Positions 35,786 through 47,700 of a stretch of 64,000 nt of DNA are shown here, piece by piece. The stretch lies in NCBI RefSeq assembly GCF_030936135.1, contig NC_082600.1, positions 25,551,943 to 25,615,942 of the forward strand, in the 5' to 3' direction. Origin of the DNA: Gavia stellata. Lineage: Eukaryota; Chordata; Aves; Gaviiformes; Gaviidae. The notes beneath the pieces were generated by a model, which saw nothing but the letters and a program-made list of their open reading frames with translations, did no database searches and was not told where the DNA came from. The position numbers were made by a program, and so were the translations under genes. Numbering within the stretch: the stretch's first letter is position 1; each line of letters starts with the position of its first letter.

Positions 35786-38700
35786 GTAATGCTGGGCTCC
35801 TCCTGCCCTTGCCCTGCGGCAAGGGGCCGCGCGGCGCGGCGCGCTCCGAGCTCGTCCCGCCTTCTGAGCGGTGTCGCGGTGTTCCGGCGCGGGGCTGTGG
35901 CGGTGTTGCTGCTCTCCACCTGCTGCTACCCTTCACCTGCTGCTTCCCTTCGTGCTCGACACCAGGTCTCTAATGCCGTCCCGTTACTGGCTAGAAGACG
36001 CTACCCTCCAGCGCTGAGCCTCTTACGGGTTGCTATAACGTTTAAAAACTAGTTGCATGACTAGAGACGAGCAGCTAGGGAAGGGCGTGCAGCTCTGAGG
36101 GCCCAGGGCCCCTCTGCCCGCCAGTCCCCGAGGCAGGCTCGCCCAGGGGCCCCTTGGGCCGGTTGCCCGCTGGGTTACAGGGCCCAGCCCGAGGGCACAG
36201 CGTGTCGTACCAGCCATCCCTGGCCAGCACGCCGCCTGTTCACGGATTTACCACTTTTGCTTATGTTTATTTACTCCCATAATATTTCATGAGCTCTCTG
36301 CGCTGCAGTAAGGGATCTCCAACGCCTCTAGTGGAACCACGTGTTACTTTAGGGGAGCAAAGGCACATGTGGATGGAAAAAAGCAAGTCTCACTATTGGA
36401 GCTGACGCTATTTCCTGGGCCCCCTGGTCCTTGTCTTGGCCCTGAAATACCTGGGTGAGCTGGAGAGGGAGCTGGGATTGGCTTCCCCCTGCTGCACAGT
36501 GTGTGCCCAGGGTTCTTGCTGTCTTCCCCTTGGTAAAGTTTCTTCTCCTTTCTTACTCCTGTATAATAAACATTTGGCTTAGCCATCAGGGCAAGTCCAG
36601 CCGTTGCAGGGGATTAGGGACATGCAGTCAGGAGCACATCTGAAAGCAGTAGCTATCATGGTTAGTAGTTTACCATGTCTTAAGTGATGGAGAAGTGATC
36701 CTTCAAACTCGCCTTCTGTTTTGTCATCTCTCAAAAGGATAACGGATATCTGCTGAAGTATTGTTAACCAGGGATTGTCTACACATAAGCCTATGTGAAA
36801 AAGGGAGTAGGGAATATAGTGGTGTGGTTTAGTCCCAGCTGGCAACTAAGCACCACACAGCTGCTCGCTCACTCCTCCCAGGTGGGATGGGGGAGAGAAT
36901 CAGAAGAGTAAAAGTGAGAAAATTCGTGGGTTGAGATAAAGACAGTTTAATAGGTAAAGCAAAAGCCATGCAGGCAAGCAAAGCAAAACAAGGAATTCAT
37001 TCACTACTTCTCATGGGCAGGCAGGTGTTCAGCCATCTCCAGGAAAGCAGGGCTCCATCACACATAACGGTTACTTGGGAAGACAAATGCTATTATTCCG
37101 AATGTCCCCCCTTTCCTTCTTTTCCCAGCTTTATATGCTGAGCGTGACATCATATGGTATGGAATATCCCTTTGGTCGGTTGGGGTCAGCTGCCCCAGCT
37201 GTGTCCCCTCCCAACTTCTTGCGCACCCCCAGCCCACTCGCTGGTGGTGTGGTGTGAGGAGCAGAAGAGGCCTTCACTCTGTGTCAGCACTGCTCAGCAG
37301 TAACTAAAACATCCCTGCTTTATCAACACTGTTTCCAGCACAAATCCCAAACATAGCCCCATACTAGCTGCTATGAAGAAAATTAACTCTATCCCAGCCA
37401 AAACCAACACATATAGTTAGAATGAAACTTTGCCTAATTATTCATAGTTCCAATGCTTAGCCTTTTCTTTTTACTGTTCTATTAGAATTTATATTTTTTT
37501 ATCTTTTCAGACTATAATTTTGATATTGTTAATGGGACACAAAACCTGACCCATATGAAATTGTTAAAGGCATTAGCATTAAACAGGGAGTTAACATTTC
37601 AGCCTTTCTTGAGCTTGCAGCAATCCTTTATCAAGTAAGTATTCCAGCGTTACAGCCCTTTGGGGAAATTCAAAGTACTTGAAAGCGTCACAAGTATCTG
37701 TGCTCTCTCCATATCATACTTATTGTGCCTGTTACCTTCCAAGATCATTTGATAGCTTAGTAGTGAAAGCATCCTTTATTCCTCTTTCCCCCAGGTTAAA
37801 AACATCTGGCTTTTCTCTTTAAGAAGAGCTACAGACCAGGCAGATTGCCCCAGATACTATTGTATCTCAGAAAACTGCTTCAAGTGATTGAGCTCTTCAG
37901 TGAAGTGTGACATACCCCAGCTGCCCTGCTACTAGGCTTATTTAACTGATTCAGCACATGTAGTTCTTCAGCATAGAAACAGCTCCTGTTCACCAGAAGC
38001 CCCTGGCAGCAGCCGGTCTGTAAGCAGTTTGAGAAGGCAGAGAGGTGGCAGAGTCTTAGTCAAAGGAAGAACCTTCCTGGGAACGTTCTGCAGACAGGAC
38101 TCTGAACTAAGCTCTTCAAGGCTGGCAGTCACAAAGCTGCTTTTGGCAGAGAGCTGAGAAATTGGTAAAACTGAGCACATTGCCAGAAGCTGCTGCCCAG
38201 CACTGGTTTAGAGTCTTCTTACAAATTCTATGTACATAATCTAGACCTGTCACTCAGAAGACGTTAACCAGAGCTGTCAGCCTGCAGAGAGACTGATTTA
38301 CACATGCACCACTGCAGAGTCTGTGTGCAAAGGCCTTAATTTCATATGCACTTTAAATTATAATAAACAAAGTCTTGCCTGTCTCTGCCTGCTTATGCCC
38401 ACTATGCCTGACCAGCTCTTTCCTTGTACAAGCCTGCTTTTGCACAGCCACATGGAGAGCTGGACTGGGGAACTAAGCTGGAAGAAAACCAATCTGCCTC
38501 TACCCTGCCCTCCCTAAGACAGTTCCCAGTCCTAAGGGAAGAAGGGAGTAGGAACACAGTGGATGAGTTTGGTTTTTTTGGCAAGTGTTGGCTTATTGCA
38601 GCCTAAATGCATGTGTTATTGCGACCCAATAGAGTACATCAAGCAAACACATCTTGCTAAACCATAAGCTGTTGACCCTAGTGTTGGAAACAGAAGAGGC

Positions 38701-41700
38701 AATGTGGTATTCAGAATTTACAGGGTTTCTGCAGTCCTTCATATCAGACAACTTTGGCCACTTCATCACTGTACTACTTCTGTAAATTACAGATGAGAAT
38801 AGTCATCTACCCTATGGGATCATGTGCACTTGTATTTGGAACATTCTTTGAAGGTATAAAGTGTTATGGGTACTAAATATTGCTCTCTAATGGAGCTTGA
38901 TAATTACCAGAATGTTTTATAATGATAAGGCTGTACTGTGGAAATGGTCAAATAGCGCTGAATTTTTTCTCATTGGTATGAAGTTTTGGGGTTTTTTATG
39001 AATGGAGGACATTTCTCCTGATCCCTAAGTACTGTAAAAACTGTTGGTACCTTTTGATTCTTGCGTTGAGTACACACTAGCTCTGTTAAGAGCATGCCCT
39101 GTTCTGGTCACAGTTGCTTAGACAATAGTTATGTGGTACAGTTGGCATTTTCATGAGACTTACCTTGGAATATGGTAGCACTCTTTCTTATAGGTGCTAT
39201 TTTTGGGTAAGTTTTATATTTCTTTTTTTTTTTAATCAGATCTGTTTTATTTTGCCAGGTGTTCAGATCACAGCTCAGTATTTCTTCAGTCAGTGATCAA
39301 GATGCGTACAGAGCAGGATTACAGCCAGTTAGCCAGTGGAAAGCCTATGGCCTCAATGGGTATCCGGGTAGGTACTTCTGATTTCAAGAAAAATTAAACA
39401 CAATTTAAATTTAAATTTTAAATTAAAAAAATTAAACACAATTGCTTTGCATTCAGGCATCTTCCATCTTATCCTCCTTGTCCTGCCTGAAAAAGCTATT
39501 TTGGTTCACCTAAGTGTAATTTAATGTTATTTTAAGTGCAGGAGGACAAATGAGTCAGCTAAAGGGTGGGATGGGGCAATAAATATGAAGGTGAGAACAG
39601 AAGGGCCAGTTGTTTCACAGTTTCTGATCAACCAGAACATCCCTCGTGAGAATGGATTCCTGTTGCCTTTGATAGAGATTTTATATTTCTGTAGCATCTA
39701 TTTTTCCTCAGTGTATATTATGAAAATGGGATAAGTGACTGGAATACAGGCATTTCAGGGTTGAAGTGTGGCATCTACTTGCTGGTGTAGATCACTGAGT
39801 ACAATAAGTGAATAAGAACCTCTTTTCCTATTCAAGGTACAGAGTAATTTCATTAGGTTATTTCAAAAACTGAAATGGATCTTAGGTTTGCAGGTCACCT
39901 GGTAGAATCACAGAAAGGTGTTAGGTTGGAAGGGACCTCCAGAGGTCTAGTCCAACTCCCTGCTTAAAGCAGGGTCAAGTTGAAAGTTAGATCAGGTCAC
40001 TCAGAGCTTTGTATGGGTGAATTTTGGAAATCTCCAGGGATAAAGATTACACATCCTCTCTGAGCACTCATTCCAGTGTTTGGCCACTCCTGTTGTGATT
40101 TTTTTCCCTTATGTCTAATTAAAATTTGCATGCTATAATTTATGACTGTTGCCTCTCATAATCTTGCTATGCACCTCTGAGAAGAATCTGGCTCCACCTT
40201 CTCTATAATGCCCCTTTGGGTTGCTCTTACCAATATAGAGCAACGTGTAATCAGTGTTTTTTGCTGCAAGGGTACACTACTGACGTGCTCAATTTGTCCT
40301 CTAAGACCCCCTGGTCCTTTGATTTAGAGCTGTTCCCTGGTCCTCAGGTCATACTGTTGCATGGGATTATTCTGCTAATACATGGGATTACTACTAATAC
40401 ATGAGATTACTACTTATACATGGGATTACTCTACCCCAGGTGCAGGATTATCACTGTTGAACTTCCTGAGGTTCTTGTTGATGCGTTCTTTCGGTTTGTC
40501 AAGGTCCCTTTCAGTGTCAGCAGTAGCCTCCAGCATATCCACTGTGGCCCCAATTTAGTGTTATCTGTAAGTGTGATGAGGATGAACATCCCATCGTCCA
40601 GGTTATTGATGTAGATACAGTTATTAGTCTTGGCCCCAGTATCAACCTGAGGAACACAGCTCATAACAGCCACTGGTTAAGACTTTGAACCATCAAATCA
40701 CTGTTCTTTAAGCCTGGTGGCCCAGCCAGCTTTTGCTCACCCTTTTAGTTTACCCATAAAATCCATGAGCCCCCAGTTTGGCTCCCGTGGTGCTGCAGGA
40801 GACCGACTGGAAAGCCTTGCTAAAGCCAAGGTAAACAACATCCCCTGCTCTCCCCTTGTTTGGGCATCTCACTGGAGCAGGCCATAAGGCTGGTTAGACA
40901 TAATTTGCCTTCGGTAAATCCATGCTGGCTGTTCCCTACCACCTTGTGTCTGGAAATGACTGTCATGAAAGTTTGTTCCATAATCTTAACGGGGGTTTTG
41001 GTAAGGCTGATGAGCTTGTAGTTCACCAGATCCTCCTTATTTCTGGGATTTTTGTTTGTTTGATGTTGTTTTTTCTCATGTTCCTTTTGGTTCATTAGGA
41101 CTGCAGTCAGTGTCTGTGTGGGTTGCTATGATGCCAGCCTACCATTTCTGAAACTGAGACAGCCACGCTAGCCATCTGGCATTGTTAATACTCAAGGAAT
41201 TGAATAACTTCAGGAGAAAGGCTTCTACCTATTCTTGCCTCTATAATTTTTTTGTTCCACTTACCTGTCATATTATAGCTGCCCTTGCTTGGTCTCACTT
41301 GTCATTTTAGGTCTGTCTAAACATCTTCCCTAGCAACTACAGAGGGGGAAGGGATCACAGGTGTTCCACTTAACTGCATTTTTCTTCTTCTTTGACAAAG
41401 AAAACCTTTCACTAAAATGAAATTCAAATACATTAACAAATTCTCAGTCCTGTTTAGAATCAAGTCACGTGTGGACCAGAATAATATTTTATGCTTTTCT
41501 AGCTACCTTTATCTAGACATCCTAAAGCACTATAAGGTATTTAACCAACTGCCCCAATAGCCCTCTAAAATAAGTCAGAATTTCTTTACTTTGTCTATGG
41601 GCGAATGGAAGGGAAGTAATTTGGTTCTGTCCCCACAGTAAGCAATGAAATATAAGACTAAGGAAGCTGGGTGAATTTCTGTTGCGGTGTCCTGAGTTCT

Positions 41701-44700
41701 GAGAGATGTGGGTGATGTTGTCTTTGGGTCTTTGTAACTGACACAAATTGGCTGTATGAGGGGTTGTTCTTGTTGCTAGACATCTGAGTGCCTTATCCTT
41801 TCTTTGGCTGAGGCTGGAAACCACTTTCACTAGATGTAAATTAATTCCTAGTGTGCCGCAAGATTTTGCTGCAGTAGGAGAATTGCATCTGCTTCCTCAA
41901 GACAGATTCCTTGAGAGTACAGATCCCCAAAGAATTCATCTTTTGCCCATTCCGCTCAGACCAACTCTTTCGAGGCCAAGAGGTTCAATTGTGTTGCCTT
42001 CAAAACTTGTTTGTGGTGTTCTTTAGTCAGATCAGAAAGATGTTTCTTACTCTTCTCCCTCCCATGCGTGGTAAGTCACTGATTTCTAGCATTATTGGCC
42101 CTCCCAGGAACTATTAGTCTTGAACATTAGTGTAGAATTTTATAGTAAACTCTGCAACTGTTAGAAATTCAGGCTTTTCTGCCTTTCTTGACATCAGAAG
42201 CATAGTAGTAACCGACTTTTTAGTTGTTCTCACTTTTGTAAACCTAGACTAATGTGTTTTTTTAGGAGTAAGCAATGAAAGGTTTGGAGAGACATGAGCA
42301 TGTTCTAAGCTTCTGCTGTAAGAGTCATAAAATTTGGATTCTTGTTCTCAGCTCTGTGTGTAACTAGCCCTCCAGGCTTCAATTCCTTCATTAATACCTG
42401 GAGATAATACATGCATAGTAGAGCGTAGTTTCATGAATGTAGTAAAGTGCTTTGAGAACCCCACATCAAAAGCTGTAGACAGGAAGGGCAATATTATTAT
42501 TCTGTTCTATGCAGAGGCCAACAGAAAGTAAATTTAATGCTTCTGGCAAAGAAACTTCTTGTAACCAGGCCTATCAGAAGGCTGCTGTAGTCAGAAGGTG
42601 CAGGGAATGGAGTGAAATGAATGACAGTATATTATTAATACACTGAAGGCTCTTTTTCTAACCAGTTAATTTAATCTTGTGAGATACGCTGGCAGGAAGC
42701 TTTTTCTGTGCTTTTATTACCACTTTCATAAGGCCACAAGGCAAGTTTGTATCCTACTGAGACTCCTAGCCTTGCTTCTTCCTTTTTCATCTATTTTTGT
42801 CTCTGTTTAACTTGATATGACTGAGAGGTTCAAAAAGACACAGTAGGGCAAAACCTTGAAACCTCCTTTTCCTTTCTTCCTCCTACACCCTTATCTCTCT
42901 TTGTATGTGAATTTTGCGTTGGTGAGTCTTACTGAATTGACAGTCTTTGAGAGAGTGCCTTGATTCTCAGAGGAGGTACAATACAGATTAATAGCATCTT
43001 CCCGTCAGACACTCATTCATCAGTACTGTCGACCCTGGCCTGGAAGGAAACACCCCTGGGGTGCTGGGGAGAAAATTCCAGTGAAGAATCCTGTTAGCGC
43101 TCCTGGTGATGGCAGATCTTATATCAAGGACTCTTGTCTGTTAAGATATAGACCAAATCAATCCATTACATCTCTGCTAACCCTCTTATTTGGGCTGCTG
43201 CTTGAACTCTGCCTGAGGTGCCTGGCTAAATGAATGTGCAGACTAGCTACATGTTTATTTTGTTTTGTTAATCAACAATGACTGCAAAGTATTTGCAGTC
43301 AGCAACAAGCTGTTTGGGATGCAATTTGACTTTCATCCCCTTTGATGAGTATTACCATACCAAAATACAAAGATGGATACAACCAGGCTTTCCTGGAAAT
43401 AAGCGTGAAGCAAAGGAGAGGACAGTTTACATTACTAGAGACTTGCTCAGCCCGTGGACTTCTCTCTGCAGTTCATGACACTGAAGTAGCAGTAAGAAGA
43501 CAGTATGAGTTCGGAGGCAGTGACAGGGTTAGTTTGAAGTCTAGAAAAACTAGGCCAGAATTACTTTTAACTTTGCAGGGTTCAAGAGGAAAATCTTGCT
43601 GAATCATTTCAGAATCAAATTTACTCCAAAGCAATTGGCTTTCCAAGTTCTTACTCCTTTATCTACCTGTAATCAATATGGCTCACACAGATACGTCCTT
43701 TATTGTCATTTTGGACCAGTGTTGGCTGCCCTCCCTGCATTCTACCTTATGGCCACCATTTGTTTGTACTGAAAAAATCAATAGGTTTTAACTTAACTAT
43801 TCAGACCTGTTAATAGATTTGATCAGCTTACATGCAAAGTCAGTGGTTGTATGTCTGAGGTGTTTTTTCAGTACCTCCGACCCTTCTCCTTTGCTCTGGT
43901 TTTAGAAAAAACAGGGAAATGAATAATCATACTTTCTTCCCACACCCTCCCTTTTTCTCTGTGGTCAGGGTTTATTTTCATACCAAACCCTTTCCTTCCG
44001 GGCTGCCAGCGTCACTGGGTGAAACAGTGTCTCAAGCTATACCCCCAGAAACCTAATGTCTGCAACCTGGACCTGCATATGGCTCCTGAGAAGACCATTG
44101 ACCTGTGGGGACAGAGCAAGGAGCAGCTGAGGTAAGCCCACGATAACCTTTGATGGTCAAAACTAGTGGAGCCAGAAGGTCTCACCTCTGAGAAGGTCTA
44201 AGAAAAATGAGCAGGGAAGGGAAGCTGAAAAAGATTGTGTACATGCTGGCAGTATACAGATAGTGTCAAGACATGCCAAGTTAAAGATGGATTTTTCGTG
44301 GCTTGGTGAAACTTCTTCTGTTAATTCTCTGCTTTCACGCTCAGAATGGGATTTTCCAGTAGCAAATTATTCCAAAGCCATCAGTCAAATGTAAAATAGT
44401 GGCCCTGACTGATATCATGGTGCTTGGAAGCTGGCTAAGCTCACCTACAAGTGGAACCATAAGGTCCCTTTAGGCCTCAGTCTTCCTGAGGCAAAAGGGA
44501 TCCTTTCCAAACACCCAAAACTTGCTAGCTCTTCTTCCCAGTCAGCTGTCAGACCTACTATACTGTAATTGAAAGGCTGTTACCTGCACTTTTTTTAACA
44601 TCTCAAGTCAGCTAGTTTCTGTGTTTTTATTTTCCAAAGTATTTCTTTGTTTTGGTTTGAGGTTTGTTTTTTTTTTTTCATTTGATCTGAGATGGTGATT

Positions 44701-47700
44701 AAATGTATCATTTTAATGGCAATTCTGTTTACTCTGAAAGATTCCCACAGGTTCAGAGTTCCGTGGCTGACACAGCTGCCTTTCCTCTACATGATTTGGA
44801 AGTTAATGGAGAATTTCTCCAAGTTTTGAAGTCAAGTAGAAAGTTTTAAAGCCCAAGTTTTAAAGACCTTTTTTTTTTTTTTATTAGAGTCACCTCTAAA
44901 AATACATACAAGACAGATGCTGTTTACAGTACACAATCTTTTAGTTATTTGGGTATTTATCATTACCTTGTTGATTTCACTGCTCATTTTTCATTACAAG
45001 TGTTTCATGTGATGGAACGACCAGAAATCCCTACAACTCTCACCTTCCACCTCAGTCTCGTAGGAAAATTGACGTGCTGAGATTTTTCTTCAAAAATACT
45101 CTTTAACATCTACAAGGTACGGAATGGCAAAAGCAAAATTTGGACTTCTAAATATTTGCACCTAGGGGAGAAGTTATGCCCCCACTTGTGTTTTCTAGGC
45201 TCAGTCAGAATTAGTTACAGAAATTCATTCACCTTTTTTGTGTTCCATCAAGGATGAAAAATTGTTCTTTGAAAGTATTGTGCATTGTGCCCTACAGCTG
45301 AAAAAAGTGGGGTACCGTTCCAGCTTGACAGGCCTTTCCCAGCAGCACCTCCTGCATGCACAGAGAATGATCAGAACAGAGGTTAATTTGCAGCTGAATC
45401 CAGTCCAGTTGAAAACAGTGTTTGGAAGAGTGATAGCTGGCAGAAACACTGGCAGTTTTATTAAGCACTTGCCTGAGTCTTCAAGTGAGCAAGCTGCTGT
45501 ATTTGTGCTTTTACCTAGGGGACAGCGGATCAAACTGGTCAACTTGTCTAGTATCTGGAGTGAGGGCCTTTCAAGGAGGGGAGAAACAGAGTGCTTAACT
45601 AAAAAGAGGTCTGCTTCTAAGATTGCACACAACTTTAATGCTTTTTAAAGCTATCAGGAAGATGCATGAATGTGTTTGGGTCATGGCTTATCTCTTTTCA
45701 GAATACAGGAATCATAAGGTAGGAAGAGTCCATACAGTTCCTAGAAATGTATGCTATGCTCTCTTTGCAGAGTGCTTTTTGGGTATTTTCTTTAGTGCTG
45801 AAGACAATTAAAAGCATAAAAGGGTGTAGAGTATCTCTACCAGGGATCCCTGTGTATAAGGAGAAGGCTAGGGGGATTTTATAGATGCAGTCATTTACCA
45901 GTGAGTAAAGAAAAAAGGGAGCTTGAGACCCAAGCCCCCCTGCTGTTCAGTCTTGTTCTCTTTCTAACATAGTTATACCAGATTTTCTCTGTGCTTTCTT
46001 GTAGGAGCACCTGCTGCTACAGCTCTAGGAACTCATTGTTTCCAGATACATAACACTCAGAATTTCCTCTCCTTAGCAGTCACCTGTGAAATCACATGCA
46101 AAATACTAAGTGCTGGGAATAAGGACCTACTGAACATGTTAGAGTTCCTGCTGTTGTGCAAACACTCTAGCACTGTAGCGAAAGAAGGGCACTTTCAAAA
46201 GGCACGTGCTAAAAATGTTTAATTAATGAACATTAAGTTTGTCGATTGAAAGACGTAGAGGAAATGAGTTGTGGGCTCTCCCTTTTCTACATGCGGTGTT
46301 ACCTAACACATTGCTACCTAACACACCTAAATTGTCCCAAGCAGTATGTATTTGACAGTTACTGTGTTGCTGCATTATGGTAATTGCAGTTGTTATTACC
46401 CTGTGACAAAGATGGAAACTGGAAAGATTACTTTCTTTCAATAATCAGAGAGCTATGAAAAAATTACTAAGTATAAAGAAACTGGCCTTTTACTCCTGTT
46501 CCTGGTTTAGCTTAAGAGCTGTCAGTACAGTATAGGTGAAGGGCAGAAACAAGCTGTGTATCCAGGTAGAAATGCACATTAAATGCAGATGCTTGGCTGA
46601 GACTTGACCATGGCAGCGCAAATCTGAATCCTGTTTGTAAAAGAGAGCATGTCTTACTGAACTAATGAGGCTATAAATGAGAGCCAACCATCTGGTGCTA
46701 CTGTTTTATCATGATGTTCTGAGTACATTTCCCTTTTCTTTTCTTTCTTTACTGTAACACATGACTTAGCGTGAGGAAAAAAGCTGAAATTGCTGGAAAA
46801 AGTGGACTAGAAGATAGAGATGTACCTTCCTTTTTGTATATGTCACTAGCATGTTTCTATCTGATTGTGGTGGGTTGACCCTGGCTGGATGCCAGGTGCC
46901 CACCAAAGCTGCTCTATCGCTCCCCTTCTCAGCTGGACAGGGGAGAGAAAATATAACGAAAGGCTCATGGCTCGAGATAAGGACAGGGAGATCACTCATC
47001 AATTACTGTCACGGACAAAACAGACTCGACTTGGGGAAATTAGTTTAATTTATCACCAATCAAATCAGAATAGGATAATGAGAAATAAAACCAAATCTTA
47101 AAACACCTTCCCCCCCCCACCCCTCCCTTCTTTCCGGGCTCAACTTCACTCTTGATTTTCTCTGCCTCCTCCCCCCAGGCAGTGCAGGGGGACAGGGAAT
47201 GCAGGTTGCGGTCAGTTCGTCACACATTTCTGCCACTCCTTCCTCCTCACACTCTTCCCCTGCTCCAGCGTGGGGTCCCTTCCACAGGAGACAGTCCTCC
47301 ATGAACTTCTCCAACATGAGTCCTTCCCACAGGCTGCAGTTCTTCACGAACTGCTCCAGCATGGGTCCCTTCCATGGGGTGCAGTCCTTCAGGAACAGGC
47401 TGCTCCAGCATGGGTCCCCCACGGGGTCACAAGTCCTGCCAGCAAACCTGCTCCAGCGTGGGCTCTTCTATTCATGGGGCCACAGGTCCTGCCAGGAGGC
47501 TGCTTCAGCACAGGCTTCCCACGGGGTCACAGCCTCCTTTGGGCACCCATCTGCTCTGGCATAGAGTCCTTCAAGGGCTGCAGGTGGGTATCTGTTCCAC
47601 TGTTAACCTCCATGGGCTGCAGGGGGACAGCCTGCCTCACCATGGTCTTCACCATGGGCTGCAGGAGAATCTCTGCTCCGGTGCCTGGAGCATCTCCTCC

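Larger units (their letters stand above)
35090..36240. other. CpG island over the SLIRP and ALKBH1 first exons
   Basis: Sharp rise in G+C and CpG covering SLIRP exons 1-2, the shared promoter, ALKBH1 exon 1 and the start of ALKBH1 intron 1. Boundaries are judged by eye. Confidence 0.8.
39368..43968 (+). other. ALKBH1: ALKBH1 intron 2
   Basis: 4.6 kb with an antisense CR1 at about 39903-41095. Just after the donor is an AT-rich stretch with a repeated AAATTAAACACAATT (about 39391-39442). The remainder is unremarkable. Confidence 0.8.
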
